NCBI RefSeq assembly: GCF_900110465.1
Contig: NZ_FODV01000018.1
Location: 1 to 64,000, forward strand
Reading direction: 5' to 3'
Origin: Halogranum amylolyticum
Lineage (GTDB): Archaea > Halobacteriota > Halobacteria > Halobacteriales > Haloferacaceae
Length of the DNA: 64,000 bases
The notes below the pieces were generated by a model that did no database searches, was not told the origin of the DNA, and saw only the letters and a program-made list of their open reading frames with translations. Positions within the stretch are counted from its first letter, which is position 1, and every line of letters starts with the position of its first letter. The translations under genes and the position numbers were made by a program. This document shows, in pieces, positions 45,038 to 53,705 of the stretch.

Positions 45038-46240
45038 TCAGAGGTCTTGAGCAGTCATTTGGAGCACGTCATAACAGGCCCCAAGTGAGTGATAACCTGT
45101 TTTGACTTCTGGTGTTGAGTCGATATCATCGTGAATCTGGTTGTCTGGTGTGAGTTTGAAGTACCAGTTTCCGTATTTTTGGTTAACCATGTTTTCCCAC
45201 GCGTAGTCCCAGATGCGGTCGTACCACTCCCAGTAGGTCGAATCATCGGTTGCTTCAGCAAGGCGGGCAGCAGCGGCAAATCCTTCGGCGAGTTTCCAGT
45301 AATACTTTTCAGATGCAATCGGCTCACCATCTCGATCAAAGTTGTAGACGAACCCGCCATTGTTGTCGTCCCATCCGTATTCGACCGCCGCGTCGAAGAA
45401 ATGCCGTGCACGGTCGACCAACCACTGTTCGTCGAGGTACTCAGCTAAGTGCAGGAGTAGCTTCGTCCACTCCATGAGATGGCCGGGCTGATAGCCCCAC
45501 GGTCTAAACAAGTGGGTCGGTTGGTCTCGATTGTATTCCCAATCGTGTTCCCAATTGGTGGTGTAGTGTTCCCAGAGCAACCCATCACCCTTATCAGCTA
45601 AGTCCAAGGCAAGTCGCTCGGCAATAGTGTATGCATGGTCGAGATACATTTCTTCGCCTGTTGCTTCGTAGGCGCTAATCATCGCCTCACACATGTGCAT
45701 ATTCGCGTTCTGCCCACGATATTGTTCAATTTCGTTCCACTCAGCGTCTAGTTTCCCCTTACAGAGCCCGTGCTCGTCCTCCCAAAAGTGCTCATTGATG
45801 AGTTCGAACGTTTCATCAATGTGGTCCGCTGCTCGCGGGATATTTGCTTTTGCAGCCGTCGAGAGTGCAAAGAGGACGAATGCATGTCCGTAACACGTCC
45901 GTTGGGCGTCTGTGACATCGCGGCCTGAGAGCAGCCATGGGTAGCCGCCGTCATCCTGTTTGTGAGCTTCGAGGAGGAAGTCCACCCCATGATGAGCGGC
46001 AGAATGACACCAGTCTGGACCACCCAGCATCTTACCGACGCTGAAGTTGTAGACGAATCGGGCCGTCGACACGACCATCTTGTTCTTGCCATCGTACACG
46101 TGGCCATCGACGTCACTTAACTGTGAGATATATCCTCCAAATCGGTGGTCGATACAATCTGGATAATAGAAGTTCAGAAGGCTACGCACGTGCTGCTGCA
46201 ACCATCGTTCGTCTCGATATAGGTGATTCTCAATCATCAT
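45038..46240 (-). CDS. AGE-family sugar isomerase/epimerase (mannose isomerase or 2-epimerase type)
   Basis: This 400-residue all-helical barrel protein belongs to the N-acylglucosamine 2-epimerase/aldose-ketose isomerase family. Active-site His candidates are in CYGHAF, NMHMCEA (about residue 184), PGHLMEW (about 254, with Glu three residues later) and GYHSLGAC (about 385); the spacing agrees with that of the YihS-type isomerase. Members interconvert mannose and fructose, or glucose and mannose units. It lies 72 bases after the SDR gene on the same strand and likely in one operon. Substrate is inferred from the mannonate dehydratase neighbour. Confidence 0.85.
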   Translation of the reverse strand: MMIENHLYRDERWLQQHVRSLLNFYYPDCIDHRFGGYISQLSDVDGHVYDGKNKMVVSTARFVYNFSVGKMLGGPDWCHSAAHHGVDFLLEAHKQDDGGYPWLLSGRDVTDAQRTCYGHAFVLFALSTAAKANIPRAADHIDETFELINEHFWEDEHGLCKGKLDAEWNEIEQYRGQNANMHMCEAMISAYEATGEEMYLDHAYTIAERLALDLADKGDGLLWEHYTTNWEHDWEYNRDQPTHLFRPWGYQPGHLMEWTKLLLHLAEYLDEQWLVDRARHFFDAAVEYGWDDNNGGFVYNFDRDGEPIASEKYYWKLAEGFAAAARLAEATDDSTYWEWYDRIWDYAWENMVNQKYGNWYFKLTPDNQIHDDIDSTPEVKTGYHSLGACYDVLQMTAQDL

Positions 46241-46312
46241 TCACTCTCCACTTGGGTATTGTTTGTCGAACAGTTCGAAGGCGATGTATCTCGGGTTTTG
46301 ATTGCCATAGTC

Positions 46313-47197
46313 TCAGTAGTCTCTCCAGCTGTGCTCGGGTTTCCAGTCCAGAAGGCGTTCTGCCTTCGAGAGGTCAAATAGCGTCTCATACTCCGTAAAC
46401 TCCCCTCGGGTCTCTGCTTCGGGGAAGAATTCTGTAACAACCTCGCTCGTCGGAACCGCAGCGGTCGTATCGCCAGCGACAGCCCAGAACGATTCGTGGC
46501 CGTCATAGTTTGCCTCCACAGCCTTCCGTGCAATCGCTGTGGCGTCAGCCATGTGGATGTACGAGAACATGACGTCGCGGCCACTCCAGGGGTCGTCGTT
46601 TTTAAGCGCGGCCATCGACCGGTCTGCTTCGGCGAAGTTCTCAACTACTTCCTGTTCGTTCGGTACCCACGGATAGCGGAGTGTCGAGATCGTCACATCC
46701 GTATCGGGGCGTCGTCCGAATCCATCTGCAGTAACCTCCATTGCGTGTTTCGCGATACCGTAGATGTCATCAGGAGTCCGCGAGTGGTTTTCGTCGATCG
46801 GAAGGTTGTCTACCTGTGGTGGCCGCTGCTGATGCTCGGCACCCATCGCATTGATGCTCGACGCGAGACAGCACGATTCGAGACCAAGTGCCTCGCTAGC
46901 TTCGAGAAGATGCACTGCAGAGAGTGTGTTACTCTCGTACGTTCGGTACTCCTGATAGCTGTAGGGGTCCGGAATCGTCCCCATGTGGATGACGGCGTCG
47001 GCGTCGGCCTTCGCTAAGGCACCGTAGGTTTGACCCGCGTCCAGAAGGTCAGTCGTGATGTACGTGTCCGAAACCTCCTCACGGCGTTTGCCTCGGCTAA
47101 TGTTCGCTGTCTCGTATCCATGTTCGGAGAGGTCTTCGAGAATTGCTCGTCCAATTTTTCCATTCCCGCCAGTCACCGCTATGGTGGAGATTGGCAT
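46313..47197 (-). CDS. NAD-dependent sugar dehydrogenase/epimerase (extended SDR, uronate-dehydrogenase-like)
   Basis: A 294-residue extended short-chain dehydrogenase starts at ATG 47197 (MPISTIAVTGGNGKIG). TGGNGKIG is the NAD-binding glycine motif, and DDIYGIAKHAMEV contains the catalytic Tyr and Lys (YGIAK). The preceding ASSINAMG supplies the Ser. Size and motifs resemble uronate dehydrogenases and epimerases. Adjacent lactonase and aldonate-dehydratase genes suggest oxidation of an aldose or uronate to a lactone. It precedes the AGE gene and is divergent from the mannonate dehydratase. Confidence 0.82.
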   Translation of the reverse strand: MPISTIAVTGGNGKIGRAILEDLSEHGYETANISRGKRREEVSDTYITTDLLDAGQTYGALAKADADAVIHMGTIPDPYSYQEYRTYESNTLSAVHLLEASEALGLESCCLASSINAMGAEHQQRPPQVDNLPIDENHSRTPDDIYGIAKHAMEVTADGFGRRPDTDVTISTLRYPWVPNEQEVVENFAEADRSMAALKNDDPWSGRDVMFSYIHMADATAIARKAVEANYDGHESFWAVAGDTTAAVPTSEVVTEFFPEAETRGEFTEYETLFDLSKAERLLDWKPEHSWRDY

Positions 47198-47340
47198 ACA
47201 CAAACGGTCGGTTGTTGCGGTCTAAAAGCCACCGAAAGGGGGAGTAGTTGCGAAGGTTAGTCCGTGATCGGTGGAATCCGTTCATATATGACTTGATGAT
47301 AAGCTCTAAGAGTACTGGTCCAAACTACCGAACACGTACC

Positions 47341-48291
47341 ATGGACATCTCGCTCGTGCTCCCACCAGAGCCAGACGACCGTTGGACGCTCGCAAAACAA
47401 GCAGGTGTGAATCACGCTGTCTTCCACTCTCTGGAGATCGGTGACGGTTCTCGTCCCTACGAGTATGACGAACTACTCCGAATCGTCAATACGTACCGTG
47501 ACCACGGTATCGAGCCAGCTGCTTTCGAAGGGAGCGTTCCGGTAACTGACAAGACACGTCTCGCTCTCGATGGTCGCGACGAAGAGATTGAGCAGTTCTG
47601 TACGCTCGTTCGGAACCTCGGCGAGCTCGGTGTTGACGTCGTATGTTACGACTGGATGGCAGGTCTTCGGTGGGCGCGTACGTCTGTCACAACCCCCATT
47701 CGTGGAGATTCGCTCACGAGTGCCTATGACGACAGCCAGATGCGTCGTGGACCGACACCACCCGCAGCTGAGCGGACGACCGAAGAGGACCTCTGGGAGA
47801 ACCTCGAATATTTCCTCGAACGCGTTGTTCCCGTTGCGGAGGAGGCCGGGGTGTACCTCGGACTCCACCCGGATGACCCGCCGATCTCTGATGTTCGTGG
47901 GATGCCTCGTATCATCAACAGTGTTGACGCATACGACCGCGCTCTCAACCTATACGACTCACCACACAACGGCGTTACGTTCTGTCAGGGGAACTTCTCG
48001 GCGATGGGCGTCGACATCCCAAGCACGATTCGGCACTTCGGCGATCGTATCAACTTTGTCCACTTCCGCGACGTCGACGGCCCTGCAGACGATTTCGTCG
48101 AAGTATGGCACGACGAGGGACCAACTGACATGAAGGCCGCGATGGAGGCGTACAAGGATGTCGGCTTCGACGGCCCAATCCGCCCTGACCACGTCCCCAC
48201 GATGGCTGGCGAAGACAACTCTCTCCCGGGGTATCACATCAAGGGCAAACTCTTCGCAGTCGGGTACATGAAGGGACTTCTCGAAGAATAA
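47341..48291 (+). CDS. uxuA: D-mannonate dehydratase
   Basis: The 316-residue TIM-barrel enzyme starts at ATG 47341 (MDISLVLPPEPDD). UxuA signatures are YLGLHPDDPPISDVRGMPRI, VTFCQGNFSAMG, NFVHFRDVDG and IRPDHVPTM, which supply metal and catalytic residues (His, Cys, His, Asp, His). It converts D-mannonate to 2-keto-3-deoxygluconate. The frame extends upstream to 47248, but a leaderless start at 47341 is preferred. It faces the SMP-30 lactonase and is divergent from the SDR/AGE pair. Confidence 0.9.
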   Translation: MDISLVLPPEPDDRWTLAKQAGVNHAVFHSLEIGDGSRPYEYDELLRIVNTYRDHGIEPAAFEGSVPVTDKTRLALDGRDEEIEQFCTLVRNLGELGVDVVCYDWMAGLRWARTSVTTPIRGDSLTSAYDDSQMRRGPTPPAAERTTEEDLWENLEYFLERVVPVAEEAGVYLGLHPDDPPISDVRGMPRIINSVDAYDRALNLYDSPHNGVTFCQGNFSAMGVDIPSTIRHFGDRINFVHFRDVDGPADDFVEVWHDEGPTDMKAAMEAYKDVGFDGPIRPDHVPTMAGEDNSLPGYHIKGKLFAVGYMKGLLEE

Positions 48292-48332
48292 TTGGAATAG
48301 TGAGACAGCATTGTGTGACGGGATAACTGCGA

Positions 48333-49193
48333 TCAGACGTCGATTCGCGACCGAAATTCTTCACGGCCTTGAGCATCGGGAGAGAGTCGAAACAACGCTC
48401 CCGCTCCGTCACCCTCGGACTCTCGATTATCTCCTCCAGCAGTCGTGACGTACATATCACGGTACTCCTCACCGCCGAAGGTGACGCTCGCGACTTTTTT
48501 AGCGGGGAACTCCACCCGGTCAAGTTCTCTTCCGTCCGCTGTGTACTGAATCAATGCGTGACCATCCCAGCGGGCTGACCAGATGTCACCGGTCGTATCG
48601 ATCGTCATCCCGTCTGGAACACCCGGCTCATCCGACGTCGTAAGAAATTCGTCGTGGTTCGTTAGTTCCCCCGAGGTTTCGTCGTAGTCGAACTGGTGGA
48701 TCGTCCGTGCCTCTGATTCGGTGACGTACATCGTCTCGTAATCGGCGGTGAATCCCATGCCGTTCGGGATGTCGAGTCCCTTAAACACGACTTCGTACGA
48801 CCCGTCAGTGTCGAATCGGTACAGCCGACCCAACCGGTCGTCTGTAGGCATCGTACCCGCAAAGACACGTCCACGAGGATCAGCGATGACGTCGTTGAAC
48901 CGGGAGTCCGTCTCCTGTGAGATTGACTCGATGAGCGTTTGCACGTTGCCGTCTTGCCACCGCTGTACCTTACCACGAGATTCAAACAGTAAGAGTGAGC
49001 CATCATCTTGGAGAGTGAAGCCACCGATGGCATCGTCAGTCTCGTAAACAATGCTATGTTCTTCGACTGCTGGGCGATAGCGGTATACAACCCCGTTCGG
49101 AATGTCACACCAATAGAGGGCATCGTGATCTGGATGCCAGAGTGGGTTTTCACCCGTCGTACACCGTGTATCAACGATTCGTTGGATATCCAT
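48333..49193 (-). CDS. SMP-30/gluconolactonase-type sugar lactonase
   Basis: About 286 residues from ATG 49193 (MDIQRIVDTRCTTGENPLWH), a six-bladed propeller of the SMP-30/regucalcin family. Metal ligands are visible in TGENPLWHPDHDALYW (Glu), RFNDVIADPRGRVFAGTM (Asn) and DIPNGMGFTAD (Asn), with GVPDGMTIDTTGD (Asp). It hydrolyses sugar lactones to aldonates. A TATA-like TTTTTGTAATAA at about 49212-49224 favours the internal ATG; 49208 is an alternative. It is convergent with the dehydratase and would supply its substrate. Confidence 0.86.
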   Translation of the reverse strand: MDIQRIVDTRCTTGENPLWHPDHDALYWCDIPNGVVYRYRPAVEEHSIVYETDDAIGGFTLQDDGSLLLFESRGKVQRWQDGNVQTLIESISQETDSRFNDVIADPRGRVFAGTMPTDDRLGRLYRFDTDGSYEVVFKGLDIPNGMGFTADYETMYVTESEARTIHQFDYDETSGELTNHDEFLTTSDEPGVPDGMTIDTTGDIWSARWDGHALIQYTADGRELDRVEFPAKKVASVTFGGEEYRDMYVTTAGGDNRESEGDGAGALFRLSPDAQGREEFRSRIDV

Positions 49194-49395
49194 ACGAGGA
49201 TGAGACATCGAGTTATTACAAAAAGGTACGGAAACAGCCAGTAAACGAGCGTCTCGATATGAGCCACTTTCTAGCTCATGTAGGTCGTGACCTTCTGCGA
49301 TGGCTACCGAGTCCGGGTCGTCCAATGCGATTTGGGGGTGTGGTTGTTCCCGTGTTCTTGGCCAGATAGCACATTGTTATATTCATTCGGTTCTA

Positions 49396-50319
49396 GTGAA
49401 TCGCCATACAGCGGTTGATTTCACTGTGTTGCGGCACGCTTGATGTTGTGAACGACACATTTCACGACGAGTTCACGAAACTCTCGATACCACGTTCGCG
49501 CTCGCACGGCGTCGCCGTGCGTGCGCTTGATCGACGAGAAGACGGTCTCACACATCGATCGTTGGCGGTAGCGAGGCCCATCGACCCGCGCGTTATGCGC
49601 GTGGTCGATGGGCCGGAAGATGCGATGTTTAATCAGCGGTCTCACGTCCTCTTCCCGCAGCTTCTCGCGCAAATCCATCCAGTCGTAGCCTTTGTCGGCG
49701 GCGAGGCTGTGCAGGTCGCCTGCGTTGCGGCAGGCGACCTGCCAGCCGAGCTGTGTGTCGTGCGTTTTCTCGGTCGTACAGTGAACGTCGAGAATCGCTT
49801 GAGTTTCTGTGTCGACGAGAGCGGTCGTTTTCCGTGTTTGAACGCGATAATTCGTTCGGCGGCAGTAGTGCTTGCTAGCGTTTTCACGGTCGAAAAACGT
49901 GGCATCGATGGTGGCGTGACCCGAGGGGTCGTGCAGCTCCGACGAGAGTCGGAGCAGCACTCGCCAGACCTTCATCTCGAACCTATCAAACCCCTTAACC
50001 AGCGTCGAGTGGTCAGGGAGATCGCCCTCTTTGAGGCCAATCTCCCCAAGAATATGCGGCATCTCGCTCAGCAGATCGAGTGCGTTGCGGCACGATTCAT
50101 CGAGGTAAACCCGCAGACAGTGCAGCGACACGAGGGCGTAGTCGGCGAAGCTGCCACCCCCTTCGGGGGCGGCGACTTCGCCTCGGCCACCAACAGCGTT
50201 TTTAGCTAACGTGACGGCTTTGCTCGTGAAGCGGGAGATCTTCGACATAGAGCATCGCCGATTTCCCGCTTCGTCTTCCAAATTCTAACGGTCGAAACCG
50301 ACGCCGTCTAGTGATTCAC
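49396..50319 (-). mobile_element. IS5-type insertion sequence, apparently intact
   Basis: The left end begins GTGAATCGCCATACAGCGG at 49396. The right end, read inward from 50319, is GTGAATCACTAGACGGCGT; 14 of 19 positions match. The right border coincides with the point where GH32 homology stops, which supports the boundary. No target duplication is obvious. A fragment of a related left end lies at about 59010-59105. Confidence 0.68.
49421..50248 (-). CDS. IS5-family transposase
   Basis: A 275-residue transposase from ATG 50248 (MSKISRFTSKAVTLAKNAVG). All three catalytic residues are present: GHATIDATFFDR (Asp), SLAADKGYDWMD (Asp) and RSMCETVFSSIKRTHGD (Glu). The frame is intact, and the element may still be mobile. 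The frame could begin further upstream at 50281. It differs from the truncated IS5 transposase at 38.3 kb. Confidence 0.87.
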   Translation of the reverse strand: MSKISRFTSKAVTLAKNAVGGRGEVAAPEGGGSFADYALVSLHCLRVYLDESCRNALDLLSEMPHILGEIGLKEGDLPDHSTLVKGFDRFEMKVWRVLLRLSSELHDPSGHATIDATFFDRENASKHYCRRTNYRVQTRKTTALVDTETQAILDVHCTTEKTHDTQLGWQVACRNAGDLHSLAADKGYDWMDLREKLREEDVRPLIKHRIFRPIDHAHNARVDGPRYRQRSMCETVFSSIKRTHGDAVRARTWYREFRELVVKCVVHNIKRAATQ

Positions 50320-50502
50320 CAGAGCCGTCGTTCCAGTAGATGAGTCCGTTAGGGTCGTTGAGCCAATTTGCAGGCGGCGTAAAGTGATAGATCGGACGGT
50401 GAAGCTCATCGGAGACTGTATTTCGCATCGCGGTGAACGCTTCTGAATCCTTGGGCCGACCGATTGCTTCGTATCGAAGCGTGTGTGAATAGATGAATAG
50501 CT
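50320..50502 (-). pseudogene. Fragment of a second GH32 fructosidase gene
   Basis: The reverse strand encodes a run of about 50 residues including GRPKDSEAF, HRPIYHFTPPANWLNDPNG and LIYWNDG. It aligns without gaps to residues about 225-265 of the GH32 protein at 3.1-5.2 kb (GRPKDREEF and HRPAYHFTAPANWLNDPNG), including the linker before the catalytic domain. The 3' part is cut off exactly at the IS5 border (50319), and the 5' part is missing beyond about 50502 next to the ABC ATPase gene. It shows that this ABC operon once carried its own fructosidase. Confidence 0.8.
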
Positions 50503-50552
50503 ACTCTATCGACGCTGCAGACGGCAAAAGCGACAGAGAGTCGTTCTCGGAG

Positions 50553-51731
50553 TCAGTCGGCCCCCGCACTTGCGTCCTGATCCTGAAGCCGTTGGGACAG
50601 CACCGTTTCGACGTCCTCGTTCAGTTTTCGCTGGTGGATCGTCTCACCGGTCTCCATATCGAAGAGGTGGACGTCCTCGCTCGGGACGTAGGCGTACAGC
50701 CGCTGTCCTTCGGAGATGGGCTTTTGACCGTCGATCTCGATGACAAACGTCTCGTCGTGAGACTGGTTCACCGGCTGGACGTAGACGTATGAGATACTGC
50801 CCATCGGCTCGACAACGTCGACGACCACCTCGAAACTATTCGTCCCGACGGGATCGGTCGAGAGGTCGAAGTCCCCCGGGCGGCCTCCCATCGTCACCCT
50901 CTCTCGGTCGCCGACGTTCGACAGCATCCGCTCGGAGAGGTCGTACTCGAAGCCGTTGACGGTGAGTGTCCCTCCCTCTACGTCTCCCTTGAAGAAGTTC
51001 ATCGACGGTGACCCGATGAAGCCGGCGACGAACTCGTTGGCCGGCCGGTAGAAACACTCTAGCGGTGTTCCGACTTGCTGGAGTTCGCCGTAGTTGAGGA
51101 CGACGAGACGGTCGCCCATCGTCATCGCTTCCGTCTGGTCGTGCGTGACGTACAGCGTCGTCACGCCCAGTTCGTTCTGGAGACGGTTGATCTCCGTGCG
51201 CATCGTCGTCCGGAGTTTGGCGTCGAGGTTCGAGAGGGGCTCGTCCATCAGGAACACGTTCGGGTCACGAACGATAGCTCGACCCAGCGCGACGCGCTGT
51301 TGTTGCCCCCCGGAGAGTTCACCGGGCTTGTTGTCCAGGAGTTTCCCGATGCCCATCATCTCGGCGGCTTCGGTCACCTTCCGTTCGATCTCGTCCGCTG
51401 AGAGGTCCGTCGACATCTTCAGCCCGAACGACATGTTCTCCTCGACGGTCATGTTCGGATACAGCGCGTAGTTCTGGAACACCATCGCGATGTCCCGTGC
51501 GCGTGGTCCGAGCTGATTGACGACCGTGTCCTCGATGAAGACGTCCCCCTCGCTCTGCGTTTCGAGCCCAGCGACTATTCTCATGAGCGTCGACTTGCCG
51601 CTCCCCGACGGACCGACGAAGACGATGAACTCGCCGTCCTGCATTTCGAGCGAGACGTCGTCGACCGCGACGACCGAATCTCCTTCCTCTCCGAAGCGTT
51701 TCGTGACGTCATCCAGCGTGATACGTGCCAT
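50553..51731 (-). CDS. CUT1 sugar/polyol ABC transporter ATPase
   Basis: The 392-residue MalK-type ATPase has Walker A GPSGSGKST, Q-loop MVFQNYALYP, signature LSGGQQQR, Walker B VFLMDEP and VTHDQTEAMT, followed by the regulatory domain. It ends the second transporter operon, after two permeases and a binding protein. Its ATG overlaps the stop of a 33-codon gene (TAATG). Substrate inferred as polyol or sugar. Confidence 0.93.
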   Translation of the reverse strand: MARITLDDVTKRFGEEGDSVVAVDDVSLEMQDGEFIVFVGPSGSGKSTLMRIVAGLETQSEGDVFIEDTVVNQLGPRARDIAMVFQNYALYPNMTVEENMSFGLKMSTDLSADEIERKVTEAAEMMGIGKLLDNKPGELSGGQQQRVALGRAIVRDPNVFLMDEPLSNLDAKLRTTMRTEINRLQNELGVTTLYVTHDQTEAMTMGDRLVVLNYGELQQVGTPLECFYRPANEFVAGFIGSPSMNFFKGDVEGGTLTVNGFEYDLSERMLSNVGDRERVTMGGRPGDFDLSTDPVGTNSFEVVVDVVEPMGSISYVYVQPVNQSHDETFVIEIDGQKPISEGQRLYAYVPSEDVHLFDMETGETIHQRKLNEDVETVLSQRLQDQDASAGAD

Positions 51732-51832
51732 TAGCGTGCCTCCGCAGTGCGGCTGTACGGCCCCGCCGCGGGGGTGTAGTCGGTGGCCTGTGCGTCGCGT
51801 CCGTCTGTTCTCTCTGTCGTGTTCGTACTCAT
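51731..51832 (-). CDS. 33-residue small protein exactly filling the gap between permease and ATPase genes
   Basis: The reverse strand holds a 33-codon frame starting MSTNTTERTDGRDAQATDY and ending SRTAEAR. Its ATG (51832-51830) overlaps the stop of the upstream permease gene as ATGA, and its TAA (51733-51731) overlaps the ATG of the ATPase gene as TAATG. Both overlaps are textbook translational coupling. The peptide is hydrophilic and disordered-looking; no family is recognised. It may be a linker reading frame that keeps ribosomes coupled, a real small protein, or chance. Confidence 0.5.
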   Translation of the reverse strand: MSTNTTERTDGRDAQATDYTPAAGPYSRTAEAR

Positions 51833-52710
51833 TCTTTAATCACCACACCGAAGCTGAGACCGGCAGCGAGGTACTTGTTCACCGCAATCAGGAAGATGAC
51901 GACGGGGATGATCATCGCCGTCGAGGCGGCCGCGAGCATCCCCCACTCGATAGATCGAGAGCCGATAAACGAGTAGACGAACAGCGTCACCGGTACCGCC
52001 TTGAAGCTCGTCAGCACGAGGCCGAAGAGCAGCTCGATCCACGCGAAAATGAAGCTGATGATCGCGACCGAGAAGATCCCGGGCTTGGCCGCCGGAAGGA
52101 CGACCTTCATGAAGCCCTGGAACTGGGTCGCGCCGTCGACGCGGGCGGCCTCCTCGAGCGTCTCGGGGATGCCGTCGAAGAACGCCTTCATCACCCACAC
52201 CACGAGCGAGAGGTTGATGCTGACGTACATGATCACCATCCCGATGCGGGTGTCGAACAGGTTGAACGCCCGGAAAATGACGAAGAACGGGATGACGACG
52301 GCGATCGGCGGGAGCATCCGTGAGGAGAGGATCCACACGAGGATGTCTCGCTCCATCGGGAGGTCGTACCGCGAGAGGACGTACGCGGCGGGCACGCCGA
52401 TCAGCAGGACGAGGATTACCGACGCCCCGACCATGATGAGGCTGTTAGCGAAGGCGGTGAGGAACGCTCCGTCCTGGACGAGTCGGATGTAGTTGTACAC
52501 CGTCGGCAGGAACACCCAGTCCGGCGGAAGCTGGTTCGCAGCCCCTGGGGGTTTCAGCGACATCGACGCCAGCCAGTAGAGGGGGAACAGGACGACGACC
52601 GACCATCCCAGGAGGATGGCGTGGCGAGCCACCTTCACAAGCGTCTCCTTGGTGTCTTTGTCTAGCCGCTGGGAGCCCGCGGAGTCGAACGTCTGGTCTT
52701 CGGTCGCCAT
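51829..52710 (-). CDS. Sugar/polyol ABC transporter permease (MalG/SmoG type)
   Basis: A 293-residue permease from ATG 52710 (MATEDQTFDSAGSQRLD). Six helices and the EAA loop EEAARVDGATQFQGFMKVVLP (about residue 195) are clear. The C-terminus, SIEWGMLAAASTAMIIPVV then AAGLSFGVVIKE, resembles permeases of polyol (mannitol/sorbitol) transporters. The frame continues upstream to 53097, but that is the shadow of the other permease. Its ATG overlaps the stop of the preceding permease gene by one base. Confidence 0.92.
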   Translation of the reverse strand: MATEDQTFDSAGSQRLDKDTKETLVKVARHAILLGWSVVVLFPLYWLASMSLKPPGAANQLPPDWVFLPTVYNYIRLVQDGAFLTAFANSLIMVGASVILVLLIGVPAAYVLSRYDLPMERDILVWILSSRMLPPIAVVIPFFVIFRAFNLFDTRIGMVIMYVSINLSLVVWVMKAFFDGIPETLEEAARVDGATQFQGFMKVVLPAAKPGIFSVAIISFIFAWIELLFGLVLTSFKAVPVTLFVYSFIGSRSIEWGMLAAASTAMIIPVVIFLIAVNKYLAAGLSFGVVIKE

Positions 52711-53660
52711 CAGTCCCACACCCCCTCGAAGCCGACCTTCGCGATGACAATGTTCGCGATCGCCACCACGAAGACGAGGTAGACGACCGCGATGGCGGCC
52801 GCGACCCCCGACGAGTTGTTGATGAACATCTGCTCGTAGATGTTGATGCTCACGAGTTGTGTGGCCGTCCCCGGGCCGCCCTGAGTCAGCCCGTAGACGA
52901 CGCCGAACGTCCGGAACAGGTCGATCATCCGGATGAGGGTGGCGACGAACACCACCGGCTTCATGTACGGGATGATGACGTGGACGTAGCGCCGCCACAG
53001 CGGTGCGCCGTCGACCTTCGACGCCTCGATCAGCGTGATGGGCACCGACGAGAGGCCGGCGTAGAATATGATGAACATGAACGGCGTCCAGTTCCACGTA
53101 TCGAGGAGGATCACCGTCAGGAGCGGGATCTCAGAGAGGAACGCCGGCGCCGCGAAGGGCGTCGCCGCCTCTATCAGATACGGGATGACGCCGATCTCAC
53201 TGTTGAGCATGATGCGGCCGATGGTCGCGAGCGAGACGGGCGCGACCGCCATCGGGATGATGAACAGGACGCGGTAGAACGACTTCGCCCGCGAGGACTC
53301 CACCCCGGCGACGAGTGCTGCGAGGAGGAACCCGAGGACGCTCTCGAGCAAGAGCGCGCTGACGACCACCGTGATGGTGATGACGAACGAGTGGATCGCG
53401 CCACCGCGCGTGAACGCCGTCTCGTAGTTACTCAGGCCGACGAAATCGGCCCCGAAGACGTCCATCGTGGGCTCCGCGATGACGCTGAGGTAGAGGTCGT
53501 AGGCGCCGGGGAAGAAGGTAATCATCACCATAACCAGCACCATCGGTGTTACGAACCAGTACGGGAGGTAGTCGTTCCACAGTTGGCGCAGCCTGCCGTG
53601 GCTCGACTCCCGCGTCGGTTCTGCCTGTGTCTGTGACTGTGTTTGTCCTGATGTGCTCAT
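52710..53660 (-). CDS. Sugar/polyol ABC transporter permease (MalF/SmoF type)
   Basis: A 316-residue permease from ATG 53660 (MSTSGQTQSQTQAEPTRESS), with a hydrophilic N-terminus, six helices and the EAA-like loop IEASKVDGAPLWRRYVHVIIP. It follows the binding-protein gene by 45 bases and overlaps the next permease at TGATG. With its partner it forms the membrane channel. Confidence 0.92.
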   Translation of the reverse strand: MSTSGQTQSQTQAEPTRESSHGRLRQLWNDYLPYWFVTPMVLVMVMITFFPGAYDLYLSVIAEPTMDVFGADFVGLSNYETAFTRGGAIHSFVITITVVVSALLLESVLGFLLAALVAGVESSRAKSFYRVLFIIPMAVAPVSLATIGRIMLNSEIGVIPYLIEAATPFAAPAFLSEIPLLTVILLDTWNWTPFMFIIFYAGLSSVPITLIEASKVDGAPLWRRYVHVIIPYMKPVVFVATLIRMIDLFRTFGVVYGLTQGGPGTATQLVSINIYEQMFINNSSGVAAAIAVVYLVFVVAIANIVIAKVGFEGVWD

Positions 53661-53705
53661 TGGTCTGTCACTGGAGTTACGCATGCGGTTCCGGACATAG
53701 TCGGG

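Noticed and set aside
51829..53097. Start of the MalG-type permease at 53097
   Set aside because: The first 129 residues are Arg/His-rich shadow of the other permease gene; the protein-like sequence begins at ATG 52710.
52857..53636. 259-codon forward frame opposite the MalF-type permease
   Set aside because: Composition is dominated by Arg, Asp and Glu, as expected from the antisense of a membrane-protein gene in high-GC DNA.
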